Below are positions 1 through 12,230 of a stretch of 64,000 bases of DNA, piece after piece (the stretch's first letter is position 1; every line of letters starts with the position of its first letter). The stretch lies in NCBI GenBank assembly GCA_013400975.1, contig WBMZ01010837.1, positions 248,001 through 312,000 on the forward strand. The letters run 5' to 3'. The notes under the pieces are model-generated. The model was given only the letters and a program-made list of their open reading frames with translations, searched no databases and had not been told where the DNA came from. Source of the stretch: Atrichornis clamosus (Eukaryota; Chordata; Aves; Passeriformes; Menuridae). The position numbers and the translations under genes are program-made.

Positions 1-3000
1 CCATGTTCAATGACACTAAGGGAACAATGTTTCATTGTATCATTTTAAATATATTTTCTTTGTGGATTTTTCCCCCTCTGTTAAACAGATCTATCACTGT
101 ATGGTCACTGTGAAATGTACAACAAACTAAAACTCCCATCTTCTTGTTGGGAACAAAACAATGAACTAAGAAGTTGAGGCTGTGTTCAAGATAAGGGATT
201 TGCTTTTAGAATAATTGGCTTGATAAACAACTGCTGAATACACATTGCCAAAGAAAACCTAGCAATGCTAAATATAGATTAAAACAAAAGCTATATATAT
301 ATTTGGTTTTCAATTTGCTTTTGAATATTCAGGAATATATGAGTGTATACTTTATTATCTAGGGACTTTTGTTTTCTTTCCCCCTCCCTCCCTTAATAAA
401 GGGTCCTGGATTGCTGCTTTTTTTTTTTCTGGGAACACTGAGTGCAGTTTCTATTTAGATGAGAAATAGGTGTGGCAATATTTCCTCAAAGCCAGCTCTT
501 GGGAGAGCAATTTTATGTAAATTACTCTTTATCATGCTAAGGATTTCTCCTTTGTAATGTCCAAGTTTAACATGCAAATATTGGAAGTCGTAGGTTAAGA
601 ATAAAAGCTGAGGAGCTTCTTTTCCTTCCTCCTTTTGAAAGAATTCCCTGATCTTCTCTTGGCACCCAAATATTGTTTATTTTCTCTCATGTCCCATTCT
701 ACCCTGCAAATTCCTTCACAGAGTTTTAGCAGAAGGTGATTTAAGATCATGGCATTTCTGCTTTATTCGTCCAAAGGAACTCAACTGCAGCTGTTTCCAG
801 GTAGGCCACTTCACTGCTTTCAAATTGTTGCTTAACATTCTTCTGCACTGTGTCACCAGAAAGATCCGGACTTCAGGGCTGGGCAGAGCCACAAGTTTTG
901 CAGCTTGATCATGCCATCTGGTACAGGGAACATTCCATGGGTTGGACACTGGGCACAAGGCAATAGCCACGGGTACCTGTACACATGACACATGTATCCC
1001 ATTCTCAGACCTAGTTTCTCAGAATCCATGGCTCTTTTGAAAGCTCAGTTTTTATTGTAACGTAGAACATTAGCTCTTTTGCTTAAATATCATTCTGCTC
1101 TTTCGTAAGTTCCTTAAAATGTGGCTCTACATTGATAAAAATAATGGTAATGAGACATGATACTTGCTGTTAAATGTCTAATTTCCATCCATTCCAACTG
1201 CACCTCACCTCCGTCCTCATCACTGACCTAACTACTTTATCATATTAGCCAGCCTAGGAGAGGAAGGGATGACACTTGGCTCCTTGTAAACATGCAGCAA
1301 GAGTCAGGTGATCAATGGTAATCTGTTCTTTTTTTATGGAGTATTTTTATTATTTCCATTATTTTTCTACTTAATGAAATTGGTATTTGTTCACTGAGCA
1401 CTAAAGAGCTTGCTTGCTGAGATACAAAAGGGGCTTTTGTATTATACTTGCCGTTTTTCCTAGAAGTGGAAATTCTGGAACTGAAATTCTCTTAAGTGCA
1501 TTGGCCACAGACAGTAAAGCATTTTGTCCTGCTGGTGCAACCTGTGTTTTTAGTCAGTGTTTCCTCCATTTCCCAAAAGAATGATTACATTGCACCATTG
1601 TCATCTCTGCACAGACTGACTTCTGTCTAAGATTTCTGACCTCACATTTGACTGAAGAATGTGAAATTGTGGTGGTTCTTCTATCTGTGGATGCTGTTTT
1701 GTGATTCTGGAACTGCCTGAAATCTTCTGAAAAGTGAAGTGTCCCTTATGTTGAAGGAAGCTCAAAAATTCAATTGTGTCAAAAAGAAAACTATCTTCAT
1801 CCTTTTGCTTTACTTGGTATTCTAATATACCTAAATCTGAACAATGAAGTAGGGAGCAGCAGAAAAATAAAATGTGTTTGCAGTGATCTGTGTAATGTAA
1901 GTTGCAACATTTGTTGTTACATACCTTTTGGACTTAGGTATTGAAGTCTTTATGCCCAAATATCAGGTTGCTGTAAAGTAGGCAAAATGTGACAAATGTG
2001 AATAATTGAGGCCAAGCTACAATTTTCTGGGATGAAATAGTCATTGAGCCAGCTGGAGAGGGAAGAAAGCATGTTCCATGAGCTTTGCCAGCTAGGCTCT
2101 AAGGAAGCTTTCCTGAGGCTGCACCAGGAGCCATCAATGTCTTTGCTAGAATATAAGACTTTTAGTATCTTCTTTCAACCCTTTTCAATAATCATTTACA
2201 CTGCCAACCATGGACATTTAAAAAAATCATGAATCATACCCCAAAACAACTTGGGATGGACTTAAAAATTATAATATATGGGGGGAAAAAAGGGGTTTAT
2301 GGATCTTACTGATCTTCTAGCTTGTTTCATGATTCCCCTTCCTTCTGCTTTTTTAAAGGGTGTTGGATTTCATTAAAAGAAAATGATGAATGGGATTATT
2401 TTATGATAATACAGGTTCATGAGGAAACCCCAGAGTTCTGGAGGCTGCAGTGAAAAATGTGGGGTTCACTGGCACTGCAAAGGGGCATGCACATCTGACT
2501 CTTCAGTCATCAAATTAGCAAGTCCTTGAGTGGACAGCCCCAGGAAGAGAAAGAATAAAATTGTGAAAATAGCAGGTAGGGAATGGCTGCTCATTTGGAG
2601 GGCATAAAATTTTCTATCGCTCTTCTTTCACAAATTTTATAACTAGGTGAACAAGGGTTGAAGAGCTGGATGATCATGCGACAGCATCTCCAATGCATTC
2701 AGACTTCTGCTGCCTAGTTTGAAGCAATCTAGCAGACAGTGAGTTATGTGAAAACTTTTTGTCATGACAAAGACCATAAAAATTGGAAAATGAGACAATT
2801 AAAGAACCCGTGACAAATTTTATAACAAGTATAGAAAATAACACAAAGGTAATCCATAGTATTATCTTTTCAAGGTTCTTCTTACATGTTGTAAATAGGG
2901 TTTATAGTACTAGCTATTTTTTTGCTGCTTTGCCATCAATCACCCCGAGGCATTACTAAACTGTTACTTATCTGCTGACAGGTAAAATGAAACTTTAGTG

Positions 3001-3586
3001 CTGATATTACTGAAGTTTTATTAGTAAGCATCAAGAGCTCAATAGTAACCAAAAGAGAAAAAAGTAAACTTTGTTAAGATATTATGCTGAGATTTTTAGG
3101 TTGCTCACTTTTCCTTTGTTCTCATGGCAATTTTTTTGCTTGAATCACTGGAACTGACTGGAAAGGGAAGACAATGGACCTCTCAGCTACTCATGGCTCA
3201 CAATTTTTCTTGTGACTTAGTCTTTGAGTATGCATTTTGTTGTATTGCTACCTGATACCTAGAGAAACCTCAGGTTTTGAACAACCACTCTATTATAAGG
3301 CGTATATAATTTTTGTGCTTTTCTTTTAAGTTCCCACTGATTCCAAATTCTGGATGCAGGCAAATGTTACAGAACTGGACAATTAATGATTTGAGATTGA
3401 AGTATCTTTATGTCATTAATTCTTATTATTAAATCAACAGATTTCTACATGAATCCTGTTTGCCTTTTCATGTTAACTTTGGCAACAATTTCAAAGAAGA
3501 TAGCATTATCTCAAAAGTAGGTATTGCAGAGAACATCAGCAGTTTAAATAGCACCACCAAGTCAAAAAGGACCTTGAGACTGTGAA

Positions 3587-3614
3587 TTGTACTAAACATG
3601 TTGTACTAAACAGT
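3587..3614. repeat. 14-bp tandem duplication, two copies
   Basis: Two adjacent 14-mers beginning ttgtactaaaca match at 12 of 14 positions. This is a small local duplication with no sign of function. Confidence 0.7.
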
Positions 3615-4188
3615 TGAAATGGCTAAATTGCTAATTATAACCATCTAGGTTATCTGTTGGTGAAGGTCCTCTCAAAACATATCTTGCCCAATGTTCTCAT
3701 CTTGTTCAGCACAAAATGAAGCTGGATGAATTTCACCAGAGTCTGTCTCTGCAAGCAAAAATTTTAAATATATTGAAGATTTATTTTTGCTTCATATTTT
3801 TCTTTGAATAGAGAAGACCAAAAATCAATCCTATATCTGGGATTTAGCTGCTTCAAATAGAGGTCAACTGAAGAAGAGCTGGCTTAGTATTAAAGATAAT
3901 CTACAATGTCAAGGTAAATGTTTAAAGCAAGCAGTTTTTAAAATACTGATTTTAATAAGATGCGTGACCCTGATGCCTTGTTATTTAGTCTTGCACATCT
4001 TGCTAACATTAGCTTTTCCAGACTTGGCCTGCAGAGAAGCCACTGTCATTTGCTTCAGCAGCAGTTGTATGTATTAGGCTTCTTCATATAACAACTTCTC
4101 AGCACACCAAAATTCTATCCTCCTGTTTGGTCCAGTGACAGACTCAGCCTGCTATTGTATCTACTTGAAAATTAAAATTATTTTAATA

Positions 4189-4220
4189 TGGACTAGAATG
4201 GACTTCATTCTAGAAGTCCA
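4189..4220. repeat. short imperfect inverted repeat
   Basis: The arm tggactagaatg at 4189-4200 pairs with 4206-4220 if three bases (4212-4214) bulge out. An alternative perfect 8-bp pairing joins 4199-4206 with 4213-4220. It is probably a chance structure in AT-rich DNA. Confidence 0.5.
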
Positions 4221-5137
4221 GCTTTTAAGTTTAGTTGTTTCTTTGTCATTTACTAGTGATGTACACTTATGATAGGTTACAATATTATATTATTACAGTA
4301 ATGTCTTTTTTTACCTTTGACTTCTGATGCTTCTAAGGGCATGAAAACACATAGATTTCACTGATAATACTAAATTGAGATGGAATATGACAATCAGCAT
4401 GTACAGATGGTAAAGTCAAAGGATGTTATAGTAGTTCAAGGACCAGCAGGAAATAAAATTAAATTCATCTTGACAAGATATTTTGAAATATAAAAAGAAA
4501 TAGACTAGAATGCATGGATAAGAAGACAGTTTGGATAAAATCCTAAGAATGCTGAATTGTGTGGAAGGTTTCCATTTAATCAACTCAGCCCCTGGTGAAT
4601 AATACTCAAGGAAATCAAGGCAATAAACATGACAATAAACTGAGTATGAAATTGCTTGAAAAAGTTTGTTTATGTAGGCAAGTTGGTATGTTGGGGGTGT
4701 AAAAGTGTGTTAAAGAATCCAGTCCAATAAAACATATTCTATAATAATTTGTATCTCATTGCACTTTAGCTCCTGATTCAGCCATGTCATTCATTTTGAA
4801 CATGCACTTACCTGTGATTTGTGCAGTCAAGTGTGACACTGGAGTTAGTTTGGAGATGCTGAGCACAGCAGCATAAAGAGAACTGCACACACCTTGTGAT
4901 CCTTGCTTCCTATCACAACAAATGCTAGCAGTGCGTTTTGGAGTTGATACTAGCCTGCTCTGTTGTACACCTTGTGTGCTTTTCTTGATGGAGGACTTGT
5001 GGTTTCTACTCACAGAACCATGTGGTTTCCTTCACATTCTGTTCTGCTGCTCTCTGAACCTAAATGTGGAAAAAGTTTGTAAGTCATTCTCAGTGCATCA
5101 TGCCTTCAAGGTGACCTTCAAGCCCTTTCATCAAAAC

Positions 5138-5670
5138 ATAGAATCATTTAGGTTGGAGAAGACCTTCAAGATTGTTCAGTTCAACCATTAACCCAGCACT
5201 GCCAACTCCACCTCTAAACCATATCCCCAAGTGCCACATCTACATAGCTTTTAAATATCTCCAGGGATGGTGATTTCATCACTGCGCTGGGTTTCAATGC
5301 CTGACAAACCTTTTTGTGAAGAAATTTTTCCTAATATCCAATCTAAACCTTCCCTTGGGCAAGCTGAGGCCATTTCCTGTCATCCTTTCCCTTGAGACAT
5401 AGCAGAAGAGGCCAACTCCAACCTGGCTTTAACCCCTTTTCAGGCAGTTTTAGAGAGCGATAAGGTCTCCCCTGAGCCTCCTTTTCTCCAGACTAAACAC
5501 CCCCAGCTCCCTCAGCTGCTCCTGATAAGAATTGTGCTCCAGATCCTTCTCCAGGTCCAGTGCCCTCTGGACACACTCCAGCACCTCAACGTCCTTGTAG
5601 TGGAGGGGCCCAAAACTGGACACAGCACTTAAGGTGCAGTCTCACCAATGCCGAGTGCAGGGGGACAATC
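5138..5670 (-). mobile_element. CR1 LINE fragment, 5'-truncated
   Basis: This is a copy of the avian non-LTR retrotransposon CR1 in minus orientation. The low-coordinate edge reads as the reverse complement of the CR1 3' end (agaatcatttaggttggaga), and the body runs through the usual 3' part of ORF2: the block around 5290-5345 is antisense to the C-terminal RT region, followed by the ctcagctgctcctgat block near 5512. It stops near the gagtgcagggggacaa block, so it is 5'-truncated, as most CR1 copies are. Substitutions and indels leave no open RT frame. Family assignment is firm; the subfamily and the exact 5' edge are not resolved. Confidence 0.93.
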
Positions 5671-8600
5671 ACAGAGTTACAGAAGTCACTGTAAAGTATT
5701 CTTTGACTGCTTGGTTTTTTAAAAGAGATTGAATCACTGCTGGGTTTTTTTTTTAAGTATTTCACTCTGCCCCCTGAAACTGAACTTGTAGAATTGACTG
5801 TGGAAAAATCACAGAACTTTTGAAAGAGATTCCTAGCTCATGGTAGTGGGCAGAATAATTAGGATGTTCCTCTGAAAAAAACTGCCACCAGGTTAAGGTG
5901 CAGATTAGAATTACAGAAACTGCTACAGTTCCTTGGAAAATTCCTTAGCTACCAAGCTGTTGGGTTATTTAATGTGGTTAGAAATTTTCTTTGAGAAATG
6001 GTGAATTTTTAACAGTTAAAAAAGGCTATTTTGTATCTTCCTTTACCTGGTCAGAGTTAGGATGTTAGGATGAAATCCTTAGACCTAAAAAAATGAATGT
6101 TTGGGCAATTTTTATGATATATCATTGGATTCAGTAGAGTAATTGACAAGAAATGCCTTTTCAATGTAGTTCAAATAACCTACTTCATATTGGAGGTCCA
6201 AATAAGAAATATACATAAGGATTAAAGATCATAGTCTATAAAGAGAAATTAATTTTTGAAACTGAAAATTTAATGTGTTGCTTGGAATATAACATCCTGA
6301 AATTACTGTTGGATTCACAAGCAGCTCAAACTTAATGTCTCATGCTAGAGCCATGAAGAGATTTAAGTGTGTCTTGTGCCTTTTTTTGACAAGTCAGAAG
6401 TATATCAACTGTGTGCCACAGCAGGACCATATTAGAGATACCAGGAGCCTAACCCACGGAATGATTTGAGGTCCCCACCTGTACAAATGAAAATGCATAA
6501 ATGTCATAACTCTTCCTGTGCTCTGCAGTGAAGGCAGCTCCACTGCGGTACCTCACTCTGCCATTTGCTGTCTGATATGTCTAATCTGCCTCAACTGTCC
6601 AGTCTCTTGCTATGATTCATTTCCTCAATATGTGTTTGTCCTCACGTACAATTTTGCTACTTTACATAGAGAAGCAGCTCTTTCCCCTACTGAGATACAA
6701 ATACCAGAAAATCTGAAGTGTAAAAGTTATATTCTGAAATACTGAAATTAATCAGTATTCTGTACTTGTGAGACCTGTTAGGGTTTTACACACCATAAAT
6801 GCATAGAGGGCTTCTGTTTCTTTCATCTTGTTTGGATATCTCTGATTCTCATTTTTCCCTCCAGCTTTACATCATGTCTCAACACTGGCTTCAAATATGG
6901 ATTGAGTTTTCTTTGCCTTCAGAGTCTACTTGCATCTGCTTGTTTTCCTTCTGTTCCCTCCATTACCCACATTTGCCATTCCAAGTATTGCTTCCTTTAT
7001 GGGTCTGAAAAATGTTAATTTTCTTTTGTGGTAATCAGGACTTCTTAAGTGTCAGGTTCTTAAATTCAAGATCTTATGAGCAAAACTAAATTTTCATTCC
7101 TGTTACATAACAAGGAAAATGAAGAAAGTAAAAGAGTAAGTTTTCAGCACTTATGAATCCAGATTAAAACTGAAATTTGCAAATTAAAGAAAATATAACT
7201 GAAGTTTGTAAAGAAAGCTGAGAGATGTATTTAGACTAAGGTGTCCTTGTTCCTGATCATCTAGAATGGGGATCAACTCAGAGCATACTGTAATTCATTC
7301 CAACAAAGGTGCCCAGGAGTTCTTCCAGCACAAACCAAAGTCCAATGGGAAATAAAGGAAGAAAACATACACACTCATGTCTTGCCTTCTCATAGGTTTG
7401 GAATATAGCTAGAACATGGATTTCTCACAGATTCCACTTTAGACTTAGCATAAATCACCCCCTATACCCTCATACAGAATTTTTGCTGTCATCCTTGCCA
7501 CTACCATCACCAGTCCCTGTCACCTGTACCTCCTAACCTTCCAATTAACACCACATCTAGCACTTGTCCTAAACATCTTCATCCACATCTCCTGACATTG
7601 AAATCTCCTTTACTTTAAATGAGTTTAAAATTCAAATGGTTTCTTAATAGATGCTAGTGAAACGCAATATTGCCACCATTTGTCTTTGATAAAACACCAT
7701 TTGTCATTATTGCTAAAGCCTCTGTTCCTCCTCCCCAAAGTCTGCTGACAAGAAGGAGATGTTACTGCTGCCTTTGCTTCTGTCACAAATGTTTTGCTTT
7801 TTTTTTTTTTTTTTAATTTTCCCATCTTTAGGGCTTGCTTAAATGATCTCTGAGAGTGACACTTCTTCAGGGCTGGAAGTTCTGTCCTTCTACTTCATCC
7901 ATCCCCAAAGGTCTTGAGAGACTGAGGGAAGTAGAACCTATTCCTTCTTGCCAACATTTTGCCCTTCACAAAACACAGAGCAGGAGCAGCACAATACATT
8001 TAATATTCTTCAGCATTTTAATGCTGCCCTCAGATGTCAGAAATTCAGTTCCTTTTTTACCTTTTCTCCCAGGGACTGATCACTCCAAAATTTAGATATT
8101 GCAAGAAGGACAAAGGAGCTCCTTGACTTGCTTTTTCTGCCCACCTACCAGAGCTTTCCAGTTCTTTTTCTTAGTCTATTTTTACACAGGAAAGCATAAG
8201 ATCACTAGCAAATAGTAACTCAGGCTAAGAACCTCAGGCCCCCATTTACTTTAAGAAAGTCTTCAAAATTTGGCATTAGCAAATGGGTTTTCTAAGGCAG
8301 TTGGTACAGCAGTGTCTTCTCTTCAAGGAAAGTAGCTCATAGAACCATTTTGTGAATTTATCCTGAGATTCCTGGCTAAGGGAATTTTAGTGAAGATTTA
8401 GTGTTTTACAGACAAAGATTTCAGACTGAAGTACTTTTAGTAGAAAAATGAGGCATTCCTGAACACATATAAAGAAAATACGGGTGACTGGGTTTTTTAA
8501 AGAGTAATTTTTCAGTTTCCCCGGATATTGTTTTCAATAGAAAACCACTTTTGAAAGGCAATAATCCAGGCAATGTTTGGAAGAGCTCAGAAAAGCCAGA

Positions 8601-11225
8601 TCAGGACCTATACAGGTATTCCATATTTACTAGCAGAACATGTCTGGAGAGCCTGGAATTTGGTCTTTTATTCAAGTATGTCTGTTACAGTGATCTGCCA
8701 ACTGACGTTAACAAAATACTCCCACCAGTTTCACTGTGTGATGGATTGAGCCCTGAGGGCTCTGTGTGGTTGTGCAGGCAGGCACTCACTAGTTGTGTGT
8801 GTCTGCTAATTTACTTTTTTTACCCATCCAACATTGCCACACAAAGAGTGTTGGTAAGCCACATAATGGAAAGCATATAAAACTAGATTTTAGTAGAATA
8901 TAACCCTTATGGGTAAATAATTTTACTTTCCTCCGCCAAGTACTGCATTAGAAACAATATTCAGTATAAACTGATTGTATAGGCAGCCTGATTGTAAAGC
9001 AAGATTAACAAGAAAAGGCAAGAGGTCTGCAATAAAACCTACTAACTTAAATCATCTGCATTTGTGTACAAGCATTCATATTTAGCAACAGTCCCAAGGC
9101 TGAGATTAAAGCTGTTTGGTAGGTTACTTCAAGGCCTTTTTATTGCTAAATCTTATTATGTCTCTAAAATGTAGAAATTAATCACCTGTCATCAAAGCTA
9201 CAGTGGATTATTGACTTCTAAATGTCTCTACGAAGTGATTCATGACAGAATGAAACAGGAGACTGAACTAGCACTGAAATTCTTTTTGCATGTGATAAAA
9301 AGGGTCTATTAAAAGTGTTTGAACAAATGCTGGCTATTAGGTAATCATCACAAAGGATTTTGTTATCAAAACCCGGTGCTTCTTGAATAACCTTATTCAC
9401 TTACATAGATTTGCAACACCAATCCCCTAATGGGGAAGTTATCTGGAGAATTTAGATTGTTCATCTGAGAAGCCTGACATTAGTTAAATTGCAGTAGGAT
9501 ATTCTGATCTACCTGCAAAGTAATGATGGTGAAGTATTGTTTGCATGTACTTTCAGGTATTTTAACCCAAAATCATGTGGGTATTCCAATTAAGAATCAT
9601 TGGGTTGTGACAGGAAAATTTCTTATGATTTGGAAATTTTGCTATATATTCAATGCCAGTTTTTCTTCGAAACATGTCAAAAATTGCCATGAGGGCATAC
9701 TGCTGAGGGGAAGAGCAATCTGGCTTTTGATTAAGTCAAAGTGAGTTTCTTAAGGATTTATAATGGCCCCCATTCAGTTGTAGCTATCATGCAGCTGGAT
9801 AGTAACGGTGTGATGTGATCTGGGATGCAAGCTGCATTGACTGGGACTTCTGGGAGAAGTCTATATATCCCTGACTGCTCCTGATGAGCCTGTGTTTGTC
9901 CGACTCAGAGGTTCTTCTGGACATCAGAAGGGAAACCCTCAGTAAATATATGCTGATACACATTTCTCCTCCAAAAAGGGAAATGCTTAAATTATTTTCT
10001 AAGAAAATCAAGATGGAGAACATATAGATTCTGAACAAATATCTTAGGTGTTTTCCTTATATTAGAAGGCCAGGTTTACAACATATTTGGATGTTCAGAG
10101 TTTCCATAAGTCACATGATGGGTCTGCAGAGAGTGCCCCAGTTTTCTGCTTTTAACAGGCAGAGTGTTAGGCTGAAGTGTACTTCCTCCCCAGAATTTCA
10201 GAGCATGTGCTCTCACAGCAACATTTTGCAGACTGGCACCAAGTGTACCCTCACTTGCCTGTTGCTTGCACGCGTTACAAGACAGACACTCAGGGAATTT
10301 TCACGTCGAGTCACTTTTCTGTCTAATACGAGTTAGGGGAAAATGAAGGAAATATATGTTCAGAAGACTGACCATTATGCTTTTAGGTATGAGGCTGGAA
10401 AAGAGAGAGATCATAATTGCAAAATTAATGAAACAGCAGTTTTCTTAATCCAGGTGCAAACTCAGAATGCCTCTCCAGCTGTTTCAGTACCCCTCATCAG
10501 AAGTTGTTGGGCATGTCTTAGCTGCTAAAATCAACCATCTTGAGTTCCTACAGTCATCCTGCCTCGTGATGGCTTCCACAGGGCTCAGAAACTGCATCTT
10601 CTTCTACCCTTGCTTCTATTTTCCACATTGATTTTTACAGAAAAATGGTGACATTGATTTGGATAAAAATGGAAATGCTTTTGATAGCACCATGTGGTGT
10701 CAGGCAATTTGGGCACTTAAAATGATTACCCTCATTCAATCTAACCTGCTTGGAAGAGAATTTGTGTGTGCATGTGTCTGTGTTTGCCTGCTTCCCATGT
10801 GTTATGAAAGGCTCTTTTTTAAAGCCTTGTTGTGTTTACAGGGTTTTCTGCCTTTGCTCCTTGTCACTTTGCTGCTTCTGTCCTCACCGTCGTAGCTGGG
10901 TTGTTAATTTTGAACTCCTATGACTTTGTTGTGACTAAAGTATTACATGAGACCTCCTTAGATGTGCATACATGCTGTGCATATATACTCTGTGCCCATG
11001 GTCCACGCAGAGATCCCAGATTATTGATACAGAGAACAGAAACAACCTGCTCCACAAGTCACATGGACATGCCAGTGTGAGGGAAAGTTCTCTGTTCATG
11101 TTCCTATCCCCCGCAATTTTAACTGACATTCCTATGTTTAATAATTAAACACAGATTAAAGCATTGCTGCCACTGATTTCTGCAAAGGTGCTTGCAGTGT
11201 CCCCAGCCGATGCACACTTGCAGCA
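5671..11225. other. single-copy non-coding stretch
   Basis: I see no recognisable gene or interspersed repeat. The longest open frame (8551-8880, plus) gives a protein with no recognisable motif. A 17-T run lies at 7798-7814. The stretch ends at the 3' edge of the next CR1 copy. Confidence 0.55.
7798..7814. repeat. poly(T) tract, 17 T
   Basis: An uninterrupted run of 17 T. On the minus strand it could be the poly(A) tail of an old retroposed copy, but I recognise no gene-like sequence beside it. Confidence 0.9.
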
Positions 11226-12230
11226 GTCACAGAAGTCACTGTGAGAGTCACATAGCTGTTGGTTGGAAGGGAGCTCTGGTGGTCATCCAATGCAAATTGA
11301 CTCCAGGACTACATCTCACTGGGTGCTGAAGACCACAACTACTCTGGGCAACAGGTTCCCTCTACACAATTTTTTTCCTTAATGCCCATCTGGAAATTCA
11401 CAAGCCACAACCTGTGGCCCCTGGCCACTTTTGCTGTCTGCCACTAAGAGAAGAGCTTGGCTTCCTTGTCTTCCTAACCACTCGACAGGCAATTGTGGGT
11501 TGCTCTATGATCACCCCTTAGTCTCCTCTTCACCAGACTAAACAAGCCCACTCCCTCATTCTCTCTTCAGGAACTTCAAGCTGTAAGTCCTTGACCATCT
11601 TCTTAACTCTCTGCTTCCACCTTGGAATCTTTCTTCAGTTTCTGCATGTCACTCTGGACCTGGGGCACACATTGAACACTGCATTCAGGGTGCAGCCTCA
11701 CCCATGCTGTGCTGGGGGCACAGTGCAGGGCACACTCCTCCTCGTGCACCTTCCTCGTGGTGAACCGTGATGCTGGCTCCTGTTAGTGCTGTGTTCTGGA
11801 AACTAACTCAGCATTACATACCTGTGGGGCTATCCAGGGGGCTGTTGCATCCCAGCTTGCACCGGCACATGGGATTAGTCACCTGGGCACAGGACTTCAT
11901 CATTTCCTTGATGAGCTTCACAAGGTTTTTGTTGGTCCAGTCCTCAAATTTCTCAAATTGCCTCTGGATCAGAGCTCAGCCATTCCTCACATCAGCCACC
12001 CTCTTCAAATTCAGTGTTGCCTGCAGATTTGATGAGGATGCAATCTGTTTCATCATCCATGCTGTTAATGAAGATGTTGAAAAATATGAGCCCCAGTGCT
12101 GACCCCTGGGGTGCTGTGCTTGTTGCTGGATACCAGCTATTTGTTGAATCATCGATCACTACGCTTTGGGTATGGCAGTACAGCTGATTTTCAACACACC
12201 TGACAGTCCAGCCCACACAATATTGCTAAT
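11226..12230 (-). mobile_element. old CR1 LINE fragment
   Basis: A minus-strand CR1 copy of an older, more diverged subfamily. The low-coordinate edge (catagctgttggttggaagg near 11252) is the reverse complement of a CR1 3' end. The high-coordinate half is antisense to the RT palm domain. Between them lie blocks antisense to the C-terminal half, such as cctcttcaccagactaaac near 11526. The section around 11740-11900 aligns poorly with what I remember of CR1 and may include an insertion or a diverged piece. The 5' edge is set by loss of recognisable RT sequence near 12230. Confidence 0.85.
11992..12216 (-). pseudogene. CR1 reverse transcriptase palm relic
   Basis: The minus-strand translation carries an RT motif typical of CR1, APQGSALGLIFFNIFIN at about codons 35-51 of the open segment, followed by a DE-rich stretch. 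The catalytic F/Y-A-D-D box that should follow has decayed: the equivalent position reads SAGN, so both catalytic aspartates are lost. The segment is open only by chance after decay. It belongs to the enclosing CR1 copy and is non-functional. Confidence 0.85.

Larger units (their letters stand above)
1..5137. other. single-copy non-coding stretch
   Basis: I see no gene, repeat family or RNA gene here. Open frames are under 100 codons, lie on both strands and show no family motif. The only local structures are a 14-bp imperfect tandem duplication at 3587-3614 and a short inverted repeat at 4189-4220. It may be intergenic or intronic; the sequence alone does not decide. Confidence 0.6.
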